From Leisingera daeponensis (lineage in GTDB: Bacteria > Pseudomonadota > Alphaproteobacteria > Rhodobacterales > Rhodobacteraceae), in the NCBI RefSeq assembly GCF_019801465.1, contig NZ_JAHVJA010000013.1:1-64000 (forward strand): 64,000 nt of DNA. The letters are read 5' to 3'. The notes under the pieces were generated by a model. That model was given only the letters and a program-made list of their open reading frames with translations, was not told the origin of the DNA and did no database searches. Positions 28,772 through 37,561 of this stretch are shown here, one piece after another (position 1 is the first letter of the stretch; the number at the start of each line of letters is the position of its first letter). The translations under genes were made by a program, and so were the position numbers.

Positions 28772-29141
28772 TCCCGTACCGATCCAGGCCAAAGGCGCAC
28801 TCCCGCGCCTGTGGCCTGCATCTTGAGATGCCGTCTTTAGTCTTGGGCATGGCCGCGTGCGATGCGCGCGGCGGCGCCGGATGCCGCGCATCCGGCGCGT
28901 GGCCCAACGGGCCACAGCGCATCTGAGATGCGCCAAGGCTGGGCGGGAGCACACCGCGGGATAAGTGTCTTTCACGTGTTCCGTCAGGTCCCGGAAAATC
29001 TCTCCGCCGCCACCCTTGCCAGCCGCAGGGCGATTTGGGACAAGAAGGGGCGCGCGGCTGCTCAGCCCCGCGCCTTTTCTTTGCCGCGGCCGCCGGGATT
29101 TCCCCTGCCGCCGCCCCGCCCCTTAAGCAGGAGAGACGCTG
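28772..29141. other. intergenic region with a cluster of palindromes
   Basis: 370 bp between cobT and the aminopeptidase P gene. Four palindromes are packed into 28818-28933 (see separate entry). The rest looks like ordinary spacer; no frame has a ribosome binding site and a family-like protein. AGCAGGAGAGACG at 29128-29140 is the ribosome binding site of the next gene. Confidence 0.5.
28818..28933. repeat. cluster of four palindromes
   Basis: GCATCT-TG-AGATGC (28818-28831); GCGCCGGATG / CATCCGGCGC, a 10-bp stem with loop CCGCG (28874-28898); TGGCCC-AAC-GGGCCA (28900-28914); and GCGCATCT-G-AGATGCGC (28917-28933). The first and last share GCATCT...AGATGC. Each could form a hairpin in RNA or a protein-binding dyad in DNA. 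Confidence 0.6.
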
Positions 29142-30932
29142 ATGTATCAGACCTTCGATGTGACTGCACGCCCGGAGCAGGGCCCGCCCCGGCTGGCCGC
29201 CCTGCGCAAGGAACTGGCGGCAGAAGGTCTCGACGGCTTCCTGGTGCCGCGCGCCGATGCCCATCAGGGCGAATATGTGGCACCGCATGACGAGCGCCTC
29301 AGCTGGCTGACCGGTTTCACTGGCTCCGCGGGCTTTTGCGCGGTGCTGAAGGAGACTGCCGGCGTCTTCATCGACGGCCGTTACCGCACCCAGGTGAAAC
29401 GGCAGGTGGCCGCGGAGTACACGCCTGTGCCCTGGCCCGAGGTGCAGCTGGCGGACTGGCTGAAGGAGCAGCTCCCGGGGGGCGGCAAGGTGGGATTTGA
29501 TCCCTGGCTGCATGCTGCTGGGCAGATCACCGCGCTGGAAAAGGAGCTGACGGGCAGCGGCATCACCCTGGCACAATGCGAGAACCTGGTAGACCGGATC
29601 TGGGAAGACCAGCCCGCGCCGCCGATGAACCCGGTAACCGCGCACCCGCTGGACTACGCAGGCGAAAGCGCTGCGGACAAATGCGCCCGGCTGGCCAAGG
29701 GCCTGCGTAAGGCAGGCCAGGCGGCGGCAGTTATCACCTTGCCCGACAGCATCATGTGGCTGCTCAATATCCGCGGCGCAGACGTGGCCCGCAACCCGGT
29801 GGCGCACGGCTTTGCCATTCTGCACGGCGACGCCCGGGTGGACCTGTTCATGGCGGCAGAGAAGCTGGAAGGGCTGCATGGCCATTTTGACGGCTCCGTC
29901 ACCGTGCATGCCCCCGAAGACTTCCTCAAGGCCGCCGCCGCGCTCAACGGCTCCGTCGCCTCCGATTCCGGCACCCTGCCGCAGATCGTGGCCGACGCGC
30001 TTGGCGACCGCATGGTGCCTGCAGGCGACCCCTGCGCGCTGCCGAAGGCGCGCAAAAATGCCGCCGAGATCGCCGGCAGCGCCGCGGCCCATCTGCGCGA
30101 CGGCGCGGCGATCGTCGAGATGCTGGCCTGGCTCGACACCCAGGCGCCCGGCACCATCACGGAAATCGGCGTGGTGAAAAAACTGGAAGCACTGCGGAGC
30201 GCCGACCCCGCCCTGCGCGACATCAGCTTTGAAACCATTGCAGGCACCGGTGAGAACGGCGCCGTCATGCACTACCGCGTGACCGAGGAAACCGACACAA
30301 GGCTGGAGGACGGACACCTGCTGGTAATGGACAGCGGCGGCCAGTATCTGGACGGCACAACCGACATCACCCGCACCATCGCCATCGGCACGCCGGGCGG
30401 GGAAGAGCGCGCGGCCTACACGCGGGTTCTGCAGGGCATGATTGCGATGTCCCGCCTGCGCTGGCCCAAGGGCCTGGCAGGCCGCGACATCGAATGCATC
30501 GGCCGGATGCCGCTGTGGCTGGCAGGGCAGGACTTCAACCACGGGCTCGGCCACGGCGTCGGCGCCTACCTCAGCGTGCATGAAGGGCCGCAACGGCTGG
30601 CGCGCACCAGCCATGTGCCTCTGGAACCCGGCATGATCCTCTCGAACGAGCCGGGATACTACCGCGAAGGCGCCTTTGGCATCCGGATCGAGAACCTTTT
30701 GGTTGTGGAAGCGGCCCCGGCCCTTGACACCAGCGACCCGGAGCGCGACATGCTGTGCTGGCGCACGCTCACCTTTGCCCCGATCGACCGGCGGCTGGTG
30801 GACGCCTCCATGCTGACAGCAGACGAAAAAGACTGGCTCGACAGCTATCACAGTGAGGTTTCGGAGAAGATCGGACCGCTGCTCAGCCCCGCCGCAAGGG
30901 CGTGGCTTGATGCCGCAACCGCCCCCTTGTGA
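29142..30932 (+). CDS. Xaa-Pro aminopeptidase (M24B, aminopeptidase P type)
   Basis: 596 aa, the long aminopeptidase P form with two N-terminal creatinase-like domains and a C-terminal pita-bread domain. Metal ligands are visible as VMDSGGQYLDGTTDITRTI (two Asp), GLGHGVGAYLSVHEGP (His), SNEPGYYREGAFGIRIENL (Glu) and the final Glu in the same block. It removes N-terminal residues preceding proline. No signal peptide, so cytoplasmic. The ATG follows AGCAGGAGAG. A 20-bp palindrome overlaps its stop codon. Confidence 0.96.
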   Translation: MYQTFDVTARPEQGPPRLAALRKELAAEGLDGFLVPRADAHQGEYVAPHDERLSWLTGFTGSAGFCAVLKETAGVFIDGRYRTQVKRQVAAEYTPVPWPEVQLADWLKEQLPGGGKVGFDPWLHAAGQITALEKELTGSGITLAQCENLVDRIWEDQPAPPMNPVTAHPLDYAGESAADKCARLAKGLRKAGQAAAVITLPDSIMWLLNIRGADVARNPVAHGFAILHGDARVDLFMAAEKLEGLHGHFDGSVTVHAPEDFLKAAAALNGSVASDSGTLPQIVADALGDRMVPAGDPCALPKARKNAAEIAGSAAAHLRDGAAIVEMLAWLDTQAPGTITEIGVVKKLEALRSADPALRDISFETIAGTGENGAVMHYRVTEETDTRLEDGHLLVMDSGGQYLDGTTDITRTIAIGTPGGEERAAYTRVLQGMIAMSRLRWPKGLAGRDIECIGRMPLWLAGQDFNHGLGHGVGAYLSVHEGPQRLARTSHVPLEPGMILSNEPGYYREGAFGIRIENLLVVEAAPALDTSDPERDMLCWRTLTFAPIDRRLVDASMLTADEKDWLDSYHSEVSEKIGPLLSPAARAWLDAATAPL

Positions 30933-30947
30933 CACAGCGGTGTCACA
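30928..30947. promoter_or_regulatory. 20-bp perfect inverted repeat between aminopeptidase P and DUF427 genes
   Basis: TGTGACAC / GTGTCACA with spacer AGCG. It resembles half-sites of CRP/FNR-type operators, but the 10-bp space between TGTGA and TCACA is wrong for Crp (6 bp). It could be an operator for the DUF427 gene 59 bp downstream or an RNA hairpin ending the upstream transcript. Confidence 0.45.
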
Positions 30948-31006
30948 TAGGCTGCTACATAGACTGAACCAAAGACGACAAGACCGAAGAGAATGGGAAA
31001 ACACGC

Positions 31007-31348
31007 ATGACCACTATCCGAATCCGCAAGGCCGAAGGCACCTGGACCGTCCGCTCCGGCGGCGCCGTACTGGGGGAAACCTCCAATGCACTGGAGCTGT
31101 CGGAGGGCGATCTGGATCCGGTCATTTATTTCCCGCGCGACGATATCGCGATGGCGTTCCTGGACCGCACCAGCAAGACCACCCATTGCCAGCACAAAGG
31201 CGAGGCCAGCTATTTCTCGATCGCAAACAAATCCTCGGTCACCGAAAACGCGGCCTGGAGCTATGAGAATCCGAAAGACGAAGTGGCACAGATCAAGGGT
31301 CACCTGGCCTTTGTGCTGAGCGAGTCCGTCAAGGTGGAGCAGGTCTGA
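31007..31348 (+). CDS. DUF427 domain-containing protein
   Basis: 113 aa, the standard size. The family text is clear: VIYFPRDDIAMAFLDRTSKTTHCQHKGEASYFSI and ENAAWSYENPKDEVAQIKGHLAFV. DUF427 proteins are small soluble beta-roll proteins without an agreed function. A perfect 20-bp palindrome and a strong terminator bracket it, suggesting a single-gene unit with its own regulation. Confidence 0.93.
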   Translation: MTTIRIRKAEGTWTVRSGGAVLGETSNALELSEGDLDPVIYFPRDDIAMAFLDRTSKTTHCQHKGEASYFSIANKSSVTENAAWSYENPKDEVAQIKGHLAFVLSESVKVEQV

Positions 31349-31386
31349 GCTGCCCAGCCGCATGGCGCTCACCTTCAACAATCATG

Positions 31387-31416
31387 CACCGGCGCCTTGG
31401 CGCCGGTGTTTCTTTT
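31387..31416 (+). terminator. rho-independent terminator of the DUF427 gene
   Basis: Perfect 10-bp arms CACCGGCGCC / GGCGCCGGTG with TT at the tip, followed by TTTCTTTT. Confidence 0.9.
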
Positions 31417-31494
31417 CCTGCGTGCCGCGCAAACGGACGCACCCGCCTGCCTCCGCACGGGGCGCAGGTCAGTTGCCGGTGCGAAAGGTGCGGC

Positions 31495-31686
31495 TCAGGT
31501 CAGAATGGCCCGGCTGAGGTCCAGCCTGGCTTTCTCCAGCGAGTCGCCTGCGCCAGGAAAATCCGTTTCACGTGCGCATTGGATCGCGTAGTTGATCGCC
31601 GCTTCCAGGGCCGCCCGCTCGTTTTCCCGCTCGTTTGCCTTTTGTTTCGCACCAGCCTCTTGCGGGCCGGTTTCGAAGGTGTGCAT
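31495..31686 (-). CDS. small hypothetical protein, 63 aa
   Basis: It begins MHTFETGPQEAGAKQKANER and continues as a charged amphipathic helix with AINYAIQCARETDFPG and SLEKARLDLSRAIL, i.e. one long helical hairpin with no membrane segment. AGGCAA lies a few bases before the ATG, and a full CtrA-type box lies 83 bp upstream. I do not recognise a family. It is short enough that it could be spurious, but ribosome binding site, promoter-like element and residue composition all fit a real gene. Confidence 0.55.
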   Translation of the reverse strand: MHTFETGPQEAGAKQKANERENERAALEAAINYAIQCARETDFPGAGDSLEKARLDLSRAILT

Positions 31687-31768
31687 TTTGTTGCCTGCCG
31701 ATGTGAGTGTGCCTTGCAATTTTCAAATGTAATGTTGAGTCACTCCCTGCCGCAGAGCAATGCACAGA

Positions 31769-31783
31769 TTAATTAAACCTTAA
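31769..31783. promoter_or_regulatory. CtrA box (TTAA-N7-TTAA)
   Basis: TTAA at 31769-31772 and TTAA at 31780-31783 with exactly seven bases between match the full alphaproteobacterial CtrA consensus, and the second half reads TTAACC. It is positioned 83 bp upstream of the 63-aa gene. Confidence 0.55.
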
Positions 31784-31881
31784 CCTGTAGCGGAAATCTC
31801 ACATATCCGGGGAATGGCGGGACAGATTTCCCCTAAACCGGCGCGGGACCCGGCAGCACAGCCGCAACCGGACAGATCCGC

Positions 31882-33564
31882 CTACCTGTGCTCCTCTGCC
31901 GCTGTCGCGGCCAAGGCCCGATTGTAGGCTTTCAGCGCATCCACATGATAGAGCGCACCGATGACCTCCTCCTCGCCGCCATCCTCCATCACCACCGGAA
32001 GGTAAGGCGTATCCGCGCGGTCAAACACCGGCATCGCCGCTTCCAGCGAGGCGGAGGCTCGGATGCACAACCCGTCCTCCACCAGGGCCTGGCACTCTTC
32101 CAGCGCAGCGCAGCGGCTGTCGCCCATCGGCCGCATCACCGCTCCGGCACGGATCATGCCCAACAGATAGGCCTGCGGCCCGGCGGCACAGTGAATATCT
32201 CGCCGCTCCAGCTGCGTCAGGAAGAATGAGCGCGCCACCAGCCGCGAGGCAAGCGCAGTGGACATGGAGACCGAGACCATCACTGCCAGGCCGATCTGCC
32301 AATCGCCGGTCAGCTCAAACACGATAAGAGTGGTGGAAATCGGCGCCCCCAGCACCGCCGCCGCCACCGCCCCCATGCCGGCAAAGGCATAAAGCGTATG
32401 GGTGCCGGAAACATCCGGCAGCACCGCGGTGGCGATCAGGCCGAAGGCCAGTCCGGTCAGCGCTCCGATCATCAGCGATGGAGAAAAGACCCCGCCGCCC
32501 ATGCGCCCGCCCATGGTGATGGCAACCGCCGCGGTCTTGACCACGGTGAACACCACCGCCTGCCCCAGCAGCAGCCCGCCGGTGAGCGCCAGCACCGTGG
32601 TTTCATAACCCACGCCGATGATATGCGGGAACCAGACGGCAATCACGCCCAGCATGGCGCCGGACACGGCAGGCCGCAGCCAGCGCGGCAGCGACAGGCG
32701 TTTCTGCACCGCATTGCCGACCTTCTCGGCAAAGAAGATTGCCCGCATCTGTGCCACCGCCACCAGGCCGCAGATCAGGCCGAGGATCAGGAAAGCCGGC
32801 AGTTCCACATAGAACTGCAGCGCGCCGGGGGTGTTCAGGGTGAACTCGGTGACATCGCCGTATTCAAGCCGGTTGATCACAGTGCCTGCTACAGAGGCCA
32901 CCACGATCGGCGCGAAGGCGTTGACCGAGAAATGCCGCAGCACGACCTCCATCGCAAACAGCGCACCAGCGATTGGCGCGTTGAAGCTGGCTGAAACCCC
33001 CGCAGCGACAGCGCAGCCCAGCAGATCGCGGCCTGTGATGCCATCGGCGTTGATCCGGTTGCTGACCCAGGTGGAGATCACCCCTGCCAGGTGCACCACC
33101 GGTCCCTCCCGGCCGGTGGAGCCGCCGGTGGACAGCGTTATGAAGGACGCCAGCGCCGAGGCCAGGCCCTCCTTGTGCTCAACCCGGCCGTCATGTAGAG
33201 CTGCGCCTTCGATGACGTCGGCGACCGAGCGCACCCGGGCATCGGCGGTGAAGCGGTCCAGGATCAGCCCCACCACCAGACCGCCGCCTGCCGCGATGGA
33301 AACCAGCACATACCAAGGCAGCCCCTGCGCGTAGGAATGCAGGTAGTCGAGATCCGGCGCGCCATAAACCCAGGCCTGCAGCGCGGCGATACCCTTGCGA
33401 AAGAAGAGCGCGGCAAAACCCGCCGCGATTCCGATCATGAGCGCAATCAGCCAGAACTGGAACTGGCTGGGGCCGCGGTGGCGCAGCACCCGCCAGATGT
33501 CCTTGAGGCCGGCCAGCCATTGAAGCGATATTGCGGAAAGGGACGAACGGATTTCTTGCACCAT
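31882..33564 (-). CDS. ClC-family chloride channel / transporter
   Basis: 560 aa with about ten hydrophobic segments starting near residue 30. The ClC signatures are present: FITLSTGGSTGREGPVVHLAG (GxxGREGP), GGRMGGGVFSPSLMIGA (GxFxP) and a GAPISTTLIVFELTG segment. A C-terminal cytosolic part of about 110 residues after residue 450 may be a degenerate CBS-like region. Members are either H+/Cl- exchangers or channels. The start is uncertain: ATG 33564, GTG 33561 and an upstream GTG at 33609 are in frame and none has a strong ribosome binding site. Confidence 0.92.
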   Translation of the reverse strand: MVQEIRSSLSAISLQWLAGLKDIWRVLRHRGPSQFQFWLIALMIGIAAGFAALFFRKGIAALQAWVYGAPDLDYLHSYAQGLPWYVLVSIAAGGGLVVGLILDRFTADARVRSVADVIEGAALHDGRVEHKEGLASALASFITLSTGGSTGREGPVVHLAGVISTWVSNRINADGITGRDLLGCAVAAGVSASFNAPIAGALFAMEVVLRHFSVNAFAPIVVASVAGTVINRLEYGDVTEFTLNTPGALQFYVELPAFLILGLICGLVAVAQMRAIFFAEKVGNAVQKRLSLPRWLRPAVSGAMLGVIAVWFPHIIGVGYETTVLALTGGLLLGQAVVFTVVKTAAVAITMGGRMGGGVFSPSLMIGALTGLAFGLIATAVLPDVSGTHTLYAFAGMGAVAAAVLGAPISTTLIVFELTGDWQIGLAVMVSVSMSTALASRLVARSFFLTQLERRDIHCAAGPQAYLLGMIRAGAVMRPMGDSRCAALEECQALVEDGLCIRASASLEAAMPVFDRADTPYLPVVMEDGGEEEVIGALYHVDALKAYNRALAATAAEEHR

Positions 33565-33652
33565 ACCTGTCAGCGGGTCTTTTTGTTTTCTGTGGCCCCT
33601 AGCTGCCACACGCCGGTTAAAGAACCCTCACCCAGGCAAACAATCCGGCGGA

Positions 33653-35302
33653 TCATCCCGCCAGCAAGGCGCGTGCCGCGGCGCGGGCTTCTTCCGTGAT
33701 GGTATCGCCTGAGACCATCCGGGCAAGCTCATCCACCCGTTCCGCCTCGGCCAGCGGCACCACCTGCGACAGCGTCATGCCGTCAACCACCTGCTTGCGG
33801 ACCTGCCAGTGATGGCCTCCGAGCGCCGCAACCTGCGGCGAATGGGTGACCACCAGCACCTGCCCGCCGTCGGCAAGGCTGCGCAGGCGCCGCCCCACCG
33901 CATCCGCCGTGGCGCCACCGACTCCGCGGTCGATCTCGTCGAAGATCAGTGTCTTGCTGGCATCCTCGCCGCGCAGGCAGACCTTCAGCGCCAGCAGGAA
34001 GCGGCTCAGCTCGCCGCCCGAGGCGATCTTGTTCAGCGGCCCCGCGGGCGCGCCGGGATTGGTGGCGACGGTAAAGGCCACCGCGTCCATGCCTTCCGGC
34101 CCCGGCTCTGCGGTGGTAATGCGGGTTTCGAACACCGCGCGCTCCATCTTCAGCGGCGCCAGTTCCGCCATCACCGCCTGATCCAGCGCCGCGGCGCTTT
34201 CGCGGCGCACCGCGCCCAGTTGCTTGGCGGCCTCGGCATAGGCCGCCTCTGCCGCCTTCAGCGCCGCCTCCTGGTCGGCCAGATCCTGATCACCGGCATC
34301 CAGCGCCGCCAGCTTGCCGCGCAGGGTTTCGGCATAGCCTGCCAGCTCATCCGGCTGCACATCATGCTTACGCGCCAGCCCGCGGATCGCAAACAGCCGC
34401 TCCTCGCAGTCCTCCAGCTCGCCGGGATTGAAGTCGAGGCTGTCCAGCACCCGCTCCACCCCGTCCTGGGCATCACCCAGTTCGATCATCGCCCGGCTGA
34501 GCGCGGCCAGCGGTTCATCCAGCCCGCCCTCGGCCTCCTGCCCCGCGACACCTTCCAGCCAGCGCTGCGCCTCGCCCATGGCGCTCTCGGCGCCCTCGCT
34601 GAGGAGCGCATGGGCGCGGGCGATGTCGCCGCGGATGCGTTCGGCCGCCTGCATCTGGCGGCGGCGGGTGTCCAGCGCCTCGTCCTCGCCCGGCTGCGGG
34701 TCCAGCTTGTCCAGTTCCGCAACCGCGTGGCGCAGGAACTCTTCCTCGGCCCGCACCGCCTCCAGCGCGGCGCGGGTGGCCGCCACCGTCTTGCGCGCCC
34801 TGGCGGCCTCCGTCCATGCGCCGCGCACCGTGGCCAGCAGCGCCTGCACCCCGGCATACTGATCGAGCAGCGCCATATGGCCGCGCGGGTTCAGCAATCC
34901 GCGGTCGTCATGCTGCCCGTGCAGCTCCACCAGCGTCTCCGACAGCGCCCGCAGCACCTCGCCGGAGCAGCGCCGGTCGTTGACCCAGGCGGTCTTGCGC
35001 CCCTCAGAGGTGTTCACCCGGCGCAGGATCAGGGTGTCGCCGCCCGGCAGCCCGGCCTCTTCGAGGATCGCATGTGCGGGATGGGCCGCACCCAGCTCGA
35101 ACTCCGCCAGCACCTCGCCCTGACTGGCGCCCTGGCGCACCAGCTCGGCACGGCCGCGCCAGCCCAGCACGAAACCAAGGCTGTCGAGAAGGATGGACTT
35201 GCCGGCCCCGGTTTCGCCGGTCAGCACATTCAGACCGGGCTGAAAATTCAGCTCGAGGTGATCGATGATCAGGATATCCCGGATATCAAGCGCGCGCAGC
35301 AT
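33653..35302 (-). CDS. recN: DNA repair protein RecN
   Basis: 549 aa, SMC-like ATPase in double-strand break repair. Walker A is GETGAGKS (residues 29-36), the centre is coiled coil (residues 160-370, Ala/Glu-rich), and the C-terminal half gives the ABC signature LSRFLLALKVCL, Walker B TLIFDEIDRGVGG and the H-loop LVVTHSPQVAALG. It is 27 bp downstream of bamD and in the same direction, so bamD-recN is probably an operon at the end of the division cluster, as in several relatives. Confidence 0.97.
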   Translation of the reverse strand: MLRALDIRDILIIDHLELNFQPGLNVLTGETGAGKSILLDSLGFVLGWRGRAELVRQGASQGEVLAEFELGAAHPAHAILEEAGLPGGDTLILRRVNTSEGRKTAWVNDRRCSGEVLRALSETLVELHGQHDDRGLLNPRGHMALLDQYAGVQALLATVRGAWTEAARARKTVAATRAALEAVRAEEEFLRHAVAELDKLDPQPGEDEALDTRRRQMQAAERIRGDIARAHALLSEGAESAMGEAQRWLEGVAGQEAEGGLDEPLAALSRAMIELGDAQDGVERVLDSLDFNPGELEDCEERLFAIRGLARKHDVQPDELAGYAETLRGKLAALDAGDQDLADQEAALKAAEAAYAEAAKQLGAVRRESAAALDQAVMAELAPLKMERAVFETRITTAEPGPEGMDAVAFTVATNPGAPAGPLNKIASGGELSRFLLALKVCLRGEDASKTLIFDEIDRGVGGATADAVGRRLRSLADGGQVLVVTHSPQVAALGGHHWQVRKQVVDGMTLSQVVPLAEAERVDELARMVSGDTITEEARAAARALLAG

Positions 35303-35329
35303 TGCCCCGCCCCATTGCCGCAGCGGCCG

Positions 35330-36178
35330 TTACAGCCACTGCCCTTTCAGCGTCTGACGGTAGATCTGGCTCAGCCAGTTGTTGCCGCGGTCCTTGGGCT
35401 TGAGCCCGTTCGCGGTCAGCAGCCGGTAGCTGTCCTCATACCATTCGGTGGACTGGAAGTTGTGGCCCAGGATGGCGGCCGCGGTCTGCGCCTCGGCGGT
35501 CAGGCCCAGCGACAAGTAGCCCTCGACCAGCCGGTGCAGCGCCTCTGCGGTGTGGCTGGTGGTCTGGAAATCCTCCACCACGACCCGGAACCGGTTGATC
35601 GCAGAGGTATAGTGGCCGCGGCGCAGATAGTAGCGGCCAATCTCCATTTCCTTGCCCGCCAGATGGTCAAAGGCCAGGTCGAATTTCAGGATTGCCGAAT
35701 TGGCATATTCGCTGTCCGGGTAGACCTCGATCACTGTACGCAGCGCCTGCAGAGCCTGGAATGTCAGCCCCTGATCGCGGCCCACCTCGTCAATCTGGTC
35801 GTAATAGCTCAGCGCTAGCAGATACTGGGCATAGGCCGCATCCTCATCCGCCGGGTAGTAGTCGATGAACCGCTGGGCAGCGGCGCGGCTGTTCTCGTAA
35901 TCCTTGGTGGTGTGATAGGCGAAGGCTTGCATGATCACGGCCTGCTTCGCCCATTCGGAATAAGGGTACAGGCGCTCGATCTCGGAGAAATAGTAGGCCG
36001 CGTCCTTGGGCTGCCGCTGCGCCAGCTCGAACTCGCCGCGCTCATAGATCTGCTCCGGTGTGAAGGCTTCCAGCGACTCGCCGCGCTTTACCGCGCCGCC
36101 GTCGCCGCCGCAGCCCGCAAGGGCCGCCATCAAAAGCACCGCGCCGAGGGTTTTGGCTCCTGCCCTGATGCCGTTCAT
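35330..36178 (-). CDS. bamD: outer membrane protein assembly factor BamD
   Basis: 282 aa lipoprotein. The lipobox is LAALAGC-like (AALAGC, Cys23), after a short hydrophobic signal. TPR-like helices follow: FTPEQIYERGEFELAQRQ, DAAYYFSEIERLYPYSEWAKQAVIM, YPADEDAAYAQYLLALSYYDQID. BamD is the essential scaffold of the BAM complex at the inner face of the outer membrane. GAGGTGAGGC precedes the ATG. Its neighbours are lpxC upstream and recN downstream. Confidence 0.96.
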   Translation of the reverse strand: MNGIRAGAKTLGAVLLMAALAGCGGDGGAVKRGESLEAFTPEQIYERGEFELAQRQPKDAAYYFSEIERLYPYSEWAKQAVIMQAFAYHTTKDYENSRAAAQRFIDYYPADEDAAYAQYLLALSYYDQIDEVGRDQGLTFQALQALRTVIEVYPDSEYANSAILKFDLAFDHLAGKEMEIGRYYLRRGHYTSAINRFRVVVEDFQTTSHTAEALHRLVEGYLSLGLTAEAQTAAAILGHNFQSTEWYEDSYRLLTANGLKPKDRGNNWLSQIYRQTLKGQWL

Positions 36179-36361
36179 TGTGCCTCACCTCACCGTCATT
36201 GCCTTACGGGTGTCCGCCCCGGTTACGCCGTCTCTAGCATAATCAAATGGCACGCAAAACGTCTTTCGCCATTTCCGCACTCACATGGCAGAGAAAGCCG
36301 GCGGTGGTCAAGGCTGCCCGGCCGAACCCGCCCTGTTCCGCATCCTATCGACAGGAAAAGA

Positions 36362-36383
36362 CCCGGGACAATTGGGTCCCGGG
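36362..36383 (-). terminator. terminator downstream of lpxC
   Basis: 8-bp perfect stem CCCGGGAC / GTCCCGGG with a 6-base loop. On the minus strand it is followed by TCTTTTCC, a reasonable U-tract, and lies 32 bp after the lpxC stop. Confidence 0.75.
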
Positions 36384-36414
36384 CCAGTTTGACGCTCGTT
36401 CCTGTTTCTCTGCC

Positions 36415-37350
36415 TTATGCCACGCGGCGCTGTTCGGCCGGGATCTCCGACCAAATCAGCCCCTGCCCGGGCAGCCGTGCGGTCATCGCTGCATCGCAAG
36501 CGACGGCCCGGACCGCACCCGGCTCCGCGAACAGGGCCCGCAGCAAAGTGTTGGTAAGCGCGTGCCCCGCGCGCTCGCCAACGTAGCGCCCCAAGATCGG
36601 CCCCCCAGCCAGCGCCAGATCCCCCAGCGCATCCAGCATCTTGTGGCGTACAGGTTCGTCAGAGTGGCGCAGCCCCGCACCGCTCTCGACCCGTTCCCCG
36701 TCAAACACAACAGCGTTCTCGCCCGGCTTGCCGCCCAGAGCGAGGCCATTGGCCTGCATGGTTTCGACATCCGCCTGGCGGCAGAAGGTGCGGCTGTCGC
36801 ACAGCTCGCGCGCAAAGCTGCCGTTGCGCATGTCCAGAACCTTGCTCTGGCGGCCGATTGCGGCCTCGGCAAAGTCGATATGGAATTCGATGGTCAGCCG
36901 GTCGCTGGGCAGCAGGGTGGCACGGGCGCCATCCTTTTCCACCGTCACCGGCTTCAGGATTTCATAGGCCATGATCGGCGCCGCCAGACGTTGCACGCCA
37001 TGCTCCATGATTCCGCGCACGAACGGGGCGGAGGAGCCGTCCACGATCGGCACTTCCGGGCCGTCAATCTCGATCAGCGCATTGTGCACGCCGCAGCCGG
37101 CCAGTGCCGCCATGATGTGTTCGACAGTGGAGACGCTGACGCCGGAGCCATTGACCAGGCGGGTGCAGAGCGGGCTGCGCTCAACCAGGTCCCAGCGCGC
37201 CGGAACCACGGTGTTGCCCAATGCAATGTCGGTGCGCTTGAACACGATTCCGTGCCCCGCCGGAGCCGGGATCAAAACCATGCGTGCGGGTTTTCCTGAG
37301 TGCAGGCCGACCCCTTCGAATGCCACCGATGCCTTGAGCGTATTCTGCAC
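36415..37350 (-). CDS. lpxC: UDP-3-O-acyl-N-acetylglucosamine deacetylase
   Basis: 311 aa, the zinc enzyme committing to lipid A synthesis. The zinc ligand His78 is in STVEHIMAALAGCG, and the second set lies in the PVRHKMLDALGDLALAG stretch. The start is GTG at 37350 with GAGGCG seven bases upstream, giving the family N-terminus (M)QNTLKASVAFEGVGLHSG; the frame is open further upstream, but that part crosses the promoter region. It is a separate unit from ftsZ, which ends in its own terminator. Confidence 0.96.
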   Translation of the reverse strand: MQNTLKASVAFEGVGLHSGKPARMVLIPAPAGHGIVFKRTDIALGNTVVPARWDLVERSPLCTRLVNGSGVSVSTVEHIMAALAGCGVHNALIEIDGPEVPIVDGSSAPFVRGIMEHGVQRLAAPIMAYEILKPVTVEKDGARATLLPSDRLTIEFHIDFAEAAIGRQSKVLDMRNGSFARELCDSRTFCRQADVETMQANGLALGGKPGENAVVFDGERVESGAGLRHSDEPVRHKMLDALGDLALAGGPILGRYVGERAGHALTNTLLRALFAEPGAVRAVACDAAMTARLPGQGLIWSEIPAEQRRVA

Positions 37351-37514
37351 GTTGCGCCTCTTTCCGCTGTTTCCGGCCTCCAGGGCCGTGTTGCGGATGA
37401 GAGTTAAGGTTTTGCTTAAAAAGCCACAACTCAATCTTTGTAACGGATTGAAACATGGGTGTAACAGCTCGGCAAAACACCGCTCAGAACGCGACAAGCA
37501 CCTGAATTAAATGC

Positions 37515-37541
37515 AAAAAAGCCGCCCTCCGGGCGGCTTTT
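37515..37541 (-). terminator. rho-independent terminator of ftsZ
   Basis: Perfect 11-bp arms AAAAGCCGCCC / GGGCGGCTTTT with loop TCC. Read on the minus strand the T-run (plus-strand A-run from 37515) follows the stem directly, 20 bp after the ftsZ stop. Confidence 0.92.
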
Positions 37542-37561
37542 GAAGCGTGATATGTGATGCG

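Noticed and set aside
37413-37428. TTAA...TTAA pair upstream of lpxC as a CtrA box
   Set aside because: The spacer is eight bases, not seven, so it does not meet the consensus.
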